From an uncultured Oscillospiraceae bacterium (GTDB taxonomy: Bacteria > Bacillota > Clostridia > Oscillospirales > Acutalibacteraceae), in NCBI GenBank assembly GCA_900543395.1, contig UQQT01000036.1:1-24275 (forward strand): a stretch of DNA of 24,275 nt. The letters run 5' to 3'. Positions within the stretch are counted from its first letter, which is position 1, and each line of letters opens with the position of its first letter. The notes under the pieces are model-generated. The model was not told the origin of the DNA, made no database searches, and saw only the letters and a list, made by a program, of their open reading frames with translations. Positions 1 through 5,711 of this stretch are shown here, piece by piece. Position numbers and translations under genes: made by a program.

Positions 1-486
1 TGAGACGGTGCGTTTTGGGCTTATGGGGTTCGACTCTCTTTTGCTATAGCATTTAATTTTGTTGGACGCGGTGACAGCCGAATAATGAGGATCCGTTTCA
101 GAATCATTCACGACATTTTTAATTAAAATGACAATCTCCGCTTTTACTGTTTCCAAAAGGAACTTGATTTTATCGATATTTGTACTCTCGCGCCTTATGA
201 CATCCGATTTACTCAATTGCATCAACCGCTCAAACCGCCTATATTCTTTGCGAGTAAAAGCGTTATCGTCAAAATACTCTTTAACGCTTACATACGGCGG
301 TTTTCCGTCTATATATTTCATAACAGAAATATAACACTCCATTATGTATGCAATTTCGGCGGCAGAATAATGCAATTTAGTTTCTGTAGGGGAAATGTTC
401 AAAACACTGTATATCCAATTATCAAATTTAAATTCCAAACCATTAAGAAGATATTTTAATTTTTCTATATCCAAATTAATAACCAT
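1..486 (-). CDS. Hypothetical protein, C-terminus cut by window edge
   Basis: An open frame on the minus strand starts with ATG at 486 and runs off the left edge without a stop, giving 162 codons. The start lies about 7 nt after GGTGAGG. Two further in-frame ATGs exist upstream (516 and 534), but they lack a good Shine-Dalgarno sequence, and 534 directly follows the stop of the neighbouring ORF. The protein begins MVINLDIEKLKYLL, is rich in Lys, Tyr and Ile, and has no signal peptide or membrane segment. Charged helical stretches such as TRKEYRRFERLMQL suggest a soluble helical protein. I do not recognise a family. Its position just behind a truncated YD-type secreted protein could fit an immunity or accessory gene of a polymorphic toxin locus, but that is only a guess from context. 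Codon use is more AT-rich than the housekeeping genes, consistent with accessory DNA. Confidence 0.6.
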   Translation of the reverse strand, partial: MVINLDIEKLKYLLNGLEFKFDNWIYSVLNISPTETKLHYSAAEIAYIMECYISVMKYIDGKPPYVSVKEYFDDNAFTRKEYRRFERLMQLSKSDVIRRESTNIDKIKFLLETVKAEIVILIKNVVNDSETDPHYSAVTASNKIKCYSKRESNPISPKRTVS

Positions 487-534
487 GAACAACCTCACCG
501 CAGTCAGAACAAACATATCGTCAAAACAATCCAT

Positions 535-933
535 TTATTCCGGTAATAAAGCACCCTGTGATTGCAGGAATAAAAACATCATCTGCGTGAGCGTGTTATC
601 TATGTCGACCCACGCCCCGTCGGGGTCGGGCTTATAGTGAACGCTCTGCGGGTAGGATACGGCGCAGTATTCGGAGTCCGAAAGCATGAAGTGCTTGACG
701 TTTTCCTCACGCTTTTCGACAACCTCGCCGATAACCTCCGTCGACGGAGATATCTCGGTCTCGTCCGAAACCTGTTCGCCGGCGTTTTCGTCAGCGGAAT
801 AAACCGGGTCGGACATCGTCACGTCCTCATTTTGAGTCATGTCCTCGGCAAAAACCGACATGGGAAGTATCTCAAAAATTAAAAAAGCGGTCATGATAAC
901 GGATAAAATCCGTACGGGAAGTTTGTGTTTCAT
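535..933 (-). CDS. N-terminal fragment of a YD/RHS-type secreted protein
   Basis: This is a 132-aa ORF with a clear signal peptide (residues 1-29, basic MKHK, hydrophobic core, cleavage near SVFA/ED). An acidic low-complexity stretch follows (about 30-70), then a short conserved-looking block containing REENVKHFMLSD, YPQSVHYKPDPDG and WVDIDNTL. From memory, that block is typical of the start of very large RHS/YD-repeat or DNRLRE-type secreted proteins of Ruminococcaceae. The family normally continues for hundreds to thousands of residues, but here the match stops after DNTLT and the frame ends 16 residues later in unrelated sequence. I therefore read it as a 5' remnant left by deletion or recombination. 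Promoter and ribosome site are intact, so a short secreted peptide may still be made. The next ORF on this strand begins in the same frame immediately after the TAA. Family assignment is from recall of the motif, not from a search. Confidence 0.55.
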   Translation of the reverse strand: MKHKLPVRILSVIMTAFLIFEILPMSVFAEDMTQNEDVTMSDPVYSADENAGEQVSDETEISPSTEVIGEVVEKREENVKHFMLSDSEYCAVSYPQSVHYKPDPDGAWVDIDNTLTQMMFLFLQSQGALLPE

Positions 934-967
934 GAAAAAAATGACCTCACTTTTCCTTTTTTGTTTT

Positions 968-996
968 ATTATACATTTATAATTTCATAATTTCAA
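968..996 (-). promoter_or_regulatory. Sigma-A type promoter of the secreted fragment gene
   Basis: Reading the minus strand, TTGAAA (991-996) and TATAAT (968-973) are separated by exactly 17 nt in very AT-rich DNA. The predicted start lies about 25 nt upstream of the GAGG ribosome site of the ORF starting at 933. This is the best promoter in the left region. Confidence 0.65.
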
Positions 997-1123
997 TAAA
1001 AAGTATAATATTGTAATAATTTTGAAATAATTGCGGACATATTTTTACATAATATTCAACAAAAATACAGATATGGAAGCGGGTAAAGTAATATTCAAAT
1101 AATAAATTTTAAAATGTGAATTC

Positions 1124-1215
1124 AATTAATTGCACATTTTAGGGTGTTTTTTTATTAATTAATTGCACGTTTTAGGGTGTTTTCGGAGCAATTAATTGCA
1201 CATTTCGAGGATTTT
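1124..1215. repeat. Three tandem copies of a 33-bp repeat
   Basis: The motif AATTAATTGCACATTTTAGG (or a close variant) starts at 1124, 1157 and 1190, a period of exactly 33 bp. Copies 1 and 2 share 26 of 27 positions, including the tail GGGTGTTTT. Copy 3 keeps the first 16 bases and then diverges. The left copy also overlaps an imperfect palindrome (1111-1140, arms AAAATGTG and CACATTTT). There are no spacers of unique sequence, so this is not CRISPR. The array lies upstream of the promoter at 968-996 and could be an operator or iteron array, or a simple tandem expansion. Confidence 0.75.
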
Positions 1216-1250
1216 ACAAAAAAAAGAGCCGTAAACATCACGTTTACAGC
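1216..1250 (-). terminator. Rho-independent terminator of the tail-like cassette
   Basis: On the minus strand, the arms GTAAAC and GTTTAC enclose a 5-nt loop, with two more G-C pairs across one mismatch, followed by TCTTTTTTTT. It lies 19 nt after the stop codon of the last small gene and closes the three-gene cassette. Confidence 0.8.
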
Positions 1251-1268
1251 CCGGTTTAACAGAGTTTT

Positions 1269-1403
1269 TTATTCGAATTTTTCCTGCTCTCTTTTTCTTG
1301 CGGAAAGATATTCTCTCTCGCCGATTTCGTGTTCACCGAAGAGTATGAGCGGAAACGACCGTTCGGTATATATCTCACCGCTTGAATCTACGTAATAATA
1401 CAA
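1269..1403 (-). CDS. Small hypothetical protein (44 aa), end of tail cassette
   Basis: I place the start at TTG 1403. It lies 8 nt behind a perfect AAGGAG (1412-1417) that is embedded in the end of the preceding gene. The longer frame back to an ATG at 1463 would overlap that gene and has no ribosome site. The product reads roughly MYYYVDSSGEIYTERSF and ends in a charged helical tail (REYLSARKREQEKFE). No signal peptide or membrane segment is visible. The gene follows the tail accessory protein by 5 nt and is followed by a terminator, so it is the last gene of a translationally coupled set. Small proteins of this kind often close tail-fibre modules of Firmicutes phages, but I recognise no specific family. 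Confidence 0.6.
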   Translation of the reverse strand: MYYYVDSSGEIYTERSFPLILFGEHEIGEREYLSARKREQEKFE

Positions 1404-1408
1404 TACAA

Positions 1409-1858
1409 TCACTCCTTTTTCGCCAGAAAAACTATATACTGCTGTACGGAGTTGAATATACATCCGTCGCAGTAAATTTTAACCGTGTACGTGCCGTTCG
1501 AGTCGGGTGTGTTCGTGACCGCGACCGTATTCGAAACATTATACGGGACATTGCCGTTGTTCTCTTCTTTCTTTCTGTATCGGCTGTCGGCTGTTTTTCC
1601 GTTATAAAATACGGTATAAATATCCTCGCTGTTCAGATTGCCTATACCCCACCTTAACATTACCGAAACGAGATTACATTCAAACGGAACCTGATTCACG
1701 GTCAGATATCCGTTCCCGCTGCCGTTCATATATGAATAAAAAGCCGGAAATATGCCGTTGACCTTTTCGGTCATTTCGTCAATCGTAAGCGTTTCATCGG
1801 TTCCCGACTTCGAACGCACCGCCGACGCGAGAGCCGTAAGCGACGACTGCAGGCTCAT
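1409..1858 (-). CDS. Phage tail-fibre-like accessory protein
   Basis: The protein has 149 aa. The start is ATG at 1858, overlapping the TAA of the upstream gene (TAATG), with GGGAGGTG 8-9 nt upstream. An in-frame ATG at 1864 is too close to the ribosome site. The N-terminus MSLQSSLTALASAVRSKSGT followed by DETLTIDEM resembles the ADAIR-K-G-LT-DEM segment found at the start of many Firmicutes phage tail or baseplate accessory proteins. The rest is beta-rich and Gly/Asn-rich, with a C-terminal stretch (TPDSNGTYTVKIYCDG) that looks like a small beta-sandwich. No enzyme motif is visible. It is translationally coupled to the BppU-like gene, which supports a role in the same tail-like structure. 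Family assignment is moderate and comes from motif memory. Confidence 0.6.
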   Translation of the reverse strand: MSLQSSLTALASAVRSKSGTDETLTIDEMTEKVNGIFPAFYSYMNGSGNGYLTVNQVPFECNLVSVMLRWGIGNLNSEDIYTVFYNGKTADSRYRKKEENNGNVPYNVSNTVAVTNTPDSNGTYTVKIYCDGCIFNSVQQYIVFLAKKE

Positions 1859-2562
1859 TACCATTCACCTCCCAAAACAGCCTCGTCAACATACGATTTT
1901 ATATACGCAATGTCCGTTTGGGTCCAGTAATCGGTTCCGCGTACGGGCGTTTTGCCGTCGGAAACCTTAAAGCTTTTCGAGCCGTTTTTATCGGTAATTA
2001 CTACATTATGACCGCCCGAAACTTCGCTGACGGATAATGTCGGAGATTCGTTTTTCACTTCATCCAGCGCGTCGAATACGGCTTTCGCGCTCGGGTACTG
2101 TACGTCGGTACTCTCTGCGGAAAGAGAGGTCGTTTTATTCGAAATATATTCTTTCCTGTCCATGTCGGCAAGATAACGCCCGAACGCCGTCGACTCGTCC
2201 GCACTCTCGATTCCTATGTCGAGATTATCCGAAACATTGAGCATAAACACGGGAGAATAGAGATCCTTTCCCGACTCGGTGAGCATAAGCTGGCACTCCA
2301 CGATTCCCGGTACACAAATCGTCTGATTCGTTATAATATATGATATCTTATCCCCGTCGTGCGTACAGTCGTTAAAAAGATTCGTCCCGTCGGGCTTTTT
2401 TGCAAGAATCCGCGCCCGAACGGAGTCGCCGAGTTTAAGGCTTTTTGTCCCCGAACGCAGATAAATGTCTATCCTGTCGCCCGAGCTTAGCTTCTGAACG
2501 TTTACGGGCGAGGTCATTCGGCTGTCCGAAACGTCAAGGGTAATTGTTTTAATCAGCATCAT
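1858..2562 (-). CDS. BppU-like phage baseplate/tail protein
   Basis: The protein has 234 aa; the start is ATG 2562, or ATG 2559 directly after it, behind AAAGGAAAG. Residues about 1-115 resemble the N-terminal domain of baseplate upper protein BppU of lactococcal-type siphophages: an early ITLDVSD strand, repeated short strands (GDSVRARILAKKPDG), and the LTESGKDLYSPVFMLNVSDN segment. Residues about 130-170 form a helical linker with the phage-tail phrase VQYPSAKAVFDALDEV. The C-terminus carries KTPVRGTDYWTQTDI, a signature common in tail-fibre proteins of gut Firmicutes phages. The protein probably anchors a receptor-binding or tip component in a tail-like particle. It is the first gene of a three-gene cassette; no structural, replication or integrase genes lie nearby, so this is an orphan module or prophage remnant. 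Confidence 0.75.
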   Translation of the reverse strand: MMLIKTITLDVSDSRMTSPVNVQKLSSGDRIDIYLRSGTKSLKLGDSVRARILAKKPDGTNLFNDCTHDGDKISYIITNQTICVPGIVECQLMLTESGKDLYSPVFMLNVSDNLDIGIESADESTAFGRYLADMDRKEYISNKTTSLSAESTDVQYPSAKAVFDALDEVKNESPTLSVSEVSGGHNVVITDKNGSKSFKVSDGKTPVRGTDYWTQTDIAYIKSYVDEAVLGGEW

Positions 2563-2653
2563 ATCACTTTCCTTTCATCGCGTATGATATACCGTAAAAC
2601 AAAATTTTTACATCCCCCCATAAAAAAATCTGTCGTTAAATACACTCATAAAA

Positions 2654-2692
2654 CGGATAAACGGAGCCGTATAAGACAGCTCCGTTTATCCG
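2654..2692 (-). terminator. Strong hairpin terminator behind the permease gene
   Basis: A perfect 14-bp stem (CGGATAAACGGAGC with its complement) encloses an 11-nt loop. On the minus strand it is followed by TTTTATGAG. It lies 48 nt after the permease stop and separates it from the tail-like cassette. Confidence 0.75.
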
Positions 2693-2739
2693 CGTCAAAA
2701 AACAATCGGTATAGATGTAAAATGTAGATAGATGTTAAA

Positions 2740-4047
2740 TTAAATTCCCCATGCAAGCCATACAAACGCGTATCCCACAAGTACGGCGGAGAGTGTGAAC
2801 GGCACGCCGATTTTGAAGAAGTCCTTTGTTTTTACGGTTTCGCCGTTCTTTCTCAAAATTCCGATAGCCGCGATATTTGCGCTCGCGCCGATCGGGGTAA
2901 GGTTTCCGCCGAGGGTCGCACCCGTAAGCAGTCCGAAGTAGAAAACATATGCGGGCAGCCCCATTAAAGCGGCGATACTCTGTACAACGGGAAGCATTGT
3001 CGCAACATACGGGATATTGTCGATGAATGCCGAAAGTATGACCGAAGCGAATACGATAATTGTATAAAGCAGGAACGGATTGTCACCCGAAACCTTAAAG
3101 AACAGCTGAGCGACTGCGTCGATAACGCCCGCGGACTTTATACCCTCGATAACTATAAACAGACCGAAGAGAAGAAGTACGGTGTCCTTGTCGAATTCGC
3201 CGAGTACAAGCTTTACGGCCTCGGCGTTTTTACGCTGAATACACGCTCTGACAATGCCGATAATGCAGAGAGCAACGCAGATAATACCGCTTCTTAATTC
3301 GTAAATCGTGAGAAGCGCGCCCGACTCGGGCTTGGGCAGGAACGAAGCGATTATAAGGAATACGACCGTTGCTATCATAAGTATCGACGGGAAGTAATCC
3401 TCGACCGTCGTTTCAACCTTTGAATCGATAGGCTGTGTATTCTTTCTGAATATAAACAGCAGAACGAGAAGCGAAGCGATTGCGCCGAGCTCTACTCCGA
3501 AGAATATGCCGGGTCTGCCGTCCATCCAGAAGAATTCCATAAAGTTCATGTCGGCAAATCCGCCGAGAAGAATACTCGTCGTATCGCCTACGAGCGTCGC
3601 CGCGCCCTGGAGATTCGACGAAACGGCGATTGAAATAAGTATGGGAACGGGAGAGATTTTAAGTTTTTTCGAAATCGCAAGACCGACGGGAGCGACCATG
3701 AGAACTGTCGCAACGTTGTCAACAAACGCGCTGATAACGCCCGCGAACAGCGACAAAACCGCGATAGCCCATTTGACGTTCGAAACCTTATGTAACAGAA
3801 TTTCCGAAAGTCTCTGGGGCATTTTACTCTCGATAAACAGCGACACTGTCGCCATGGTTCCGCTTATCATCATCAGAACGTTATAATCAACGGCCTTGAG
3901 CGCAGAGATAATGTTCATCTCGAAAACTCCGCAATAGCCGAGAATTATAAACAGCGCCGCCGAGCCGAGGGCAATGTACGGACGCCACTTCTGAAACGCA
4001 ATCAACAGAACATACGTGACAATGAAAATAATGAGAGCAGGTATCAA
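2740..4047 (-). CDS. ArsB/NhaD-type (ion transporter superfamily) permease
   Basis: This is a 435-aa integral membrane protein with about 10-12 hydrophobic segments. The start is TTG 4047, 7 nt behind TGGAGG (4055-4060); the nearby ATG at 4052 reads into a stop after two codons. Two inverted-repeat halves each carry the family core motif: SAFVDNVATVLMVAP (Asp110-Asn111) and SAFIDNIPYVATMLP (Asp343-Asn344). The second half also has GGNLTPIGASANIAAIGI (about 380-397), typical of the ArsB/NhaD branch. Such proteins exchange Na+ for H+ or export anions such as arsenite. Substrate cannot be fixed from sequence, but the neighbouring CPA2 antiporter and the lack of ars genes favour cation homeostasis. 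A promoter and a long structured leader with its own terminator precede it, suggesting transcription attenuation. Confidence 0.85.
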   Translation of the reverse strand: MIPALIIFIVTYVLLIAFQKWRPYIALGSAALFIILGYCGVFEMNIISALKAVDYNVLMMISGTMATVSLFIESKMPQRLSEILLHKVSNVKWAIAVLSLFAGVISAFVDNVATVLMVAPVGLAISKKLKISPVPILISIAVSSNLQGAATLVGDTTSILLGGFADMNFMEFFWMDGRPGIFFGVELGAIASLLVLLFIFRKNTQPIDSKVETTVEDYFPSILMIATVVFLIIASFLPKPESGALLTIYELRSGIICVALCIIGIVRACIQRKNAEAVKLVLGEFDKDTVLLLFGLFIVIEGIKSAGVIDAVAQLFFKVSGDNPFLLYTIIVFASVILSAFIDNIPYVATMLPVVQSIAALMGLPAYVFYFGLLTGATLGGNLTPIGASANIAAIGILRKNGETVKTKDFFKIGVPFTLSAVLVGYAFVWLAWGI

Positions 4048-4240
4048 TTCATTTCCTCCAAACCGTTAACAACCGAAAAAAGACAATAAAATAAGGGACT
4101 TTCCGAAAAAAGAAAGTCCCGTACGAGTCAAAAAGTTCAAATACTTTACCCGCATGAATAACGCTGACGCGCTATGACAGACTCCACCTCTCATGTCGGT
4201 ATTAACTTTTACAAAAATTTAACGGCAAAATGCCGACAAT
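4048..4240 (-). promoter_or_regulatory. Structured 5' leader of the permease, candidate riboswitch
   Basis: Between the promoter and the TTG start lies about 190 nt of leader. Reading the minus strand: (a) TGTCGG near 4238 can pair with CCGACA at 4199-4194 or with a local TGCCG; (b) GGAGTC (4185-4180) can pair with GACTC (4129-4125), closing a domain; (c) inside it is a 7-bp hairpin ATAGCGC-GTCA-GCGTTAT; (d) a second hairpin AAAGT-ACTTT follows. A terminator hairpin (4120-4095) then stands just before the ribosome site. Alternative pairings plus a terminator before the start codon are the usual layout of a riboswitch or attenuator. I cannot match it to a known class by eye. Confidence 0.5.
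4095..4120 (-). terminator. Terminator hairpin inside the permease leader
   Basis: GGGACTTTC and GAAAGTCCC form a perfect 9-bp stem around an 8-nt loop, followed on the minus strand by TTATTTTATT and a later T-run. It lies 34 nt upstream of the permease Shine-Dalgarno sequence and downstream of the promoter at 4247-4275. It may therefore act conditionally; it may also end transcripts of the upstream antiporter gene. Confidence 0.7.
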
Positions 4241-4246
4241 GCATAA

Positions 4247-4275
4247 ATCCTAACATAAAAAAGATACAATGTCAA
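4247..4275 (-). promoter_or_regulatory. Promoter of the permease leader
   Basis: On the minus strand there is a perfect TTGACA (4270-4275), a 17-nt spacer, and TAGGAT (4247-4252) preceded by TGT, an extended -10 element. It lies in the gap after the antiporter gene and gives the permease its own transcript. Confidence 0.65.
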
Positions 4276-4331
4276 CAGAAAAACAACATTTTATTACAAG
4301 GCGCAAACAAAATATGCCCAGGAACAGTAAA

Positions 4332-5507
4332 TTATTGTTTCACCGGAACATCGTGTTTATACGACAGTTTCAGCAGTATCGGCGTTATCAGCGCGCAGCA
4401 TATAACCGTAAGGACGATCGCGGGCAGGAGCTTCTGATCTATGTACCCCGCGTCGATACCCTTCTGTGCGACCATGAGCGCGACCTCGCCCCTTGCGACC
4501 ATGCCGAAACCGACAGTGACGGAATCCCTGTTCGACATTCTGCAAATCTTTGCGGCGACTCCGCAGCCGATAATTTTCGTAACGACAGCAAGCACTATAA
4601 GCACGAGAGTAAAAAGTAAAATCTCGCGCGAGAAGCCCTTGATATCCGTTTTAAGTCCGATATTCGCAAAGAAAATCGGGCTGAATATAAGATACGAAGC
4701 GACGGTGACCTTCTTCGCGACGTATTTTCTCATACCAGTGAGGTTGCAGAGAATAACGCCCGCAAAGTACGCGCCCGTAATATCCGCTACGCCGAAGAAT
4801 TTTTCCGCGCAGTAAGCCATTATGAAACAGAACGCCATAGCCCAAATTGAAACACGCCTGGTTTCCTCGTGCTCCTTCCAAATACGCTTGAAAACCTGAT
4901 AAATGATAAGTCCGACAACCAGAGCAAATACGAAGAACAGAAGTATTTTAACAACGACGATTCCGGGTTTAACGTCGGAATCACCCATACCCGTTATAAT
5001 ACTCAATACGACGATTCCGATTATGTCGTCGATTATGGCGGCGGACAAAAGCGTTGAACCGGCTTTCGTCTTTAATTTGCCCATTTCGTTGAGTGTTTCG
5101 ACGGTTATGCTGACGCTTGTCGCGGCAAAAACAACGCCGATAAACGCGGCTTTCATAAGAGAATTGAATTCGACCTTGTCCTCAAAAAACAGGAAGTATG
5201 CGCCTCCGCATCCGAGTATAGGCACGACGACGCCGAGCGTGGCTATAAGGCACGCGGCGGGACCCGTCTTTTTAAGCTCGGAAATATCCGTATCAAGACC
5301 CGCGATAAACATCAGCATGATAACGCCTATTTCGCTTGTCTTAATAAGGAAATCCGTCTCCTCCAGAATTCCGAATCCGCACGGACCGAGAATAACGCCG
5401 GCAATAAGCGCGCCGACAACCTGCGGAAGGTGAACCTTCGCCGTAATCAGTCCGAAAAGCTTTGTACATAAAAGAATTAACGCAAGTGCAAGTAAAAATT
5501 CGTACAT
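4332..5507 (-). CDS. CPA2-family cation/H+ antiporter (Kef/NapA-type)
   Basis: This is a 391-aa membrane protein with about 12 hydrophobic segments, the normal size for the membrane domain of CPA2 antiporters. The start is ATG 5507 behind GGGGG. Family landmarks include LPQVVGALIAGVILGP near the N-terminus (about 27-42), the MLMFIAGLDTD segment (about 64-74), an unwound-helix region ATSVSITVETL (about 129-139), and the ion-binding pair Asp160-Asp161 in AAIIDDIIGIV. A two-Asp site is typical of electrogenic Na+/H+ exchange in NapA-like members. There is no C-terminal TrkA-N (RCK) domain, unlike full KefB/KefC, so it is not gated by NAD or glutathione conjugates through such a domain. The last codons and stop overlap a 14-bp sequence also found in the repeat element upstream of the gene. 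No promoter was seen inside the upstream element. Confidence 0.85.
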   Translation of the reverse strand: MYEFLLALALILLCTKLFGLITAKVHLPQVVGALIAGVILGPCGFGILEETDFLIKTSEIGVIMLMFIAGLDTDISELKKTGPAACLIATLGVVVPILGCGGAYFLFFEDKVEFNSLMKAAFIGVVFAATSVSITVETLNEMGKLKTKAGSTLLSAAIIDDIIGIVVLSIITGMGDSDVKPGIVVVKILLFFVFALVVGLIIYQVFKRIWKEHEETRRVSIWAMAFCFIMAYCAEKFFGVADITGAYFAGVILCNLTGMRKYVAKKVTVASYLIFSPIFFANIGLKTDIKGFSREILLFTLVLIVLAVVTKIIGCGVAAKICRMSNRDSVTVGFGMVARGEVALMVAQKGIDAGYIDQKLLPAIVLTVICCALITPILLKLSYKHDVPVKQ

Positions 5508-5521
5508 ATAAAAACCCCCAA

Positions 5522-5653
5522 AAACAATAATTTACCGCGTTGCACGCAATAAATTATTGCAGTGAACAGCAGGCAGCGGGCAGTGGTTAGAAATTACGTA
5601 ATACTGACCGCTAATCACTGAAACAGTAATTTACCCTCGGTAAATTATTGTTT
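5522..5653. repeat. MITE-like palindromic element
   Basis: Perfect 15-bp terminal inverted repeats, AAACAATAATTTACC at 5522-5536 and its complement at 5639-5653, bound a 132-bp non-coding element. Inside are nested repeats: GCAATAA-A-TTATTGC near 5546-5560, CAGTG/CACTG arms, and a second hairpin (5621-5653) that with the following T-run resembles a plus-strand terminator. No transposase is encoded and I see no clear target-site duplication. A further 14-bp copy of the terminus lies at 4327-4340, at the end of the antiporter gene. Confidence 0.55.
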
Positions 5654-5711
5654 ATTTTTTCTATGAATACTTCTTCCGCTCCCGCTGAAAATAACGACGG
5701 GAGTGATTTTT

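Larger units (their letters stand above)
937..1215. other. AT-rich intergenic region with promoter and repeats
   Basis: There is no coding potential between the secreted-fragment gene (start at 933) and the small tail-cassette gene. The stretch holds the promoter at 968-996, an imperfect 30-bp palindrome at 1111-1140, and three tandem copies of a 33-bp repeat (1124-1215). It is bounded on the right by the terminator at 1216-1250. Confidence 0.6.

Noticed and set aside
128..882. Plus-strand ORFs of 68-81 codons
   Set aside because: They are antisense to the minus-strand gene open at the left edge and to the secreted fragment, lack ribosome sites and have no recognisable protein character.
1124..1215. 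CRISPR-like array
   Set aside because: The copies abut at 33-bp period without unique spacers of regular length, and there are no cas genes.
4336..4350. parS-like sequence TGTTTCACCGGAACA
   Set aside because: The left half matches parS, but the right half is one base short and not palindromic, and it lies in the antiporter's last codons. Treated as chance.
5621..5660. Independent plus-strand terminator before ypeB
   Set aside because: The hairpin and T-run look like a terminator, but no plus-strand gene precedes it; it is better explained as part of the MITE-like element.
5664..5694. Sigma-G-like promoter for ypeB (GAATA, 18-nt spacer)
   Set aside because: The -10 match is poor, and the implied start would fall on the ribosome site, leaving no usable leader.
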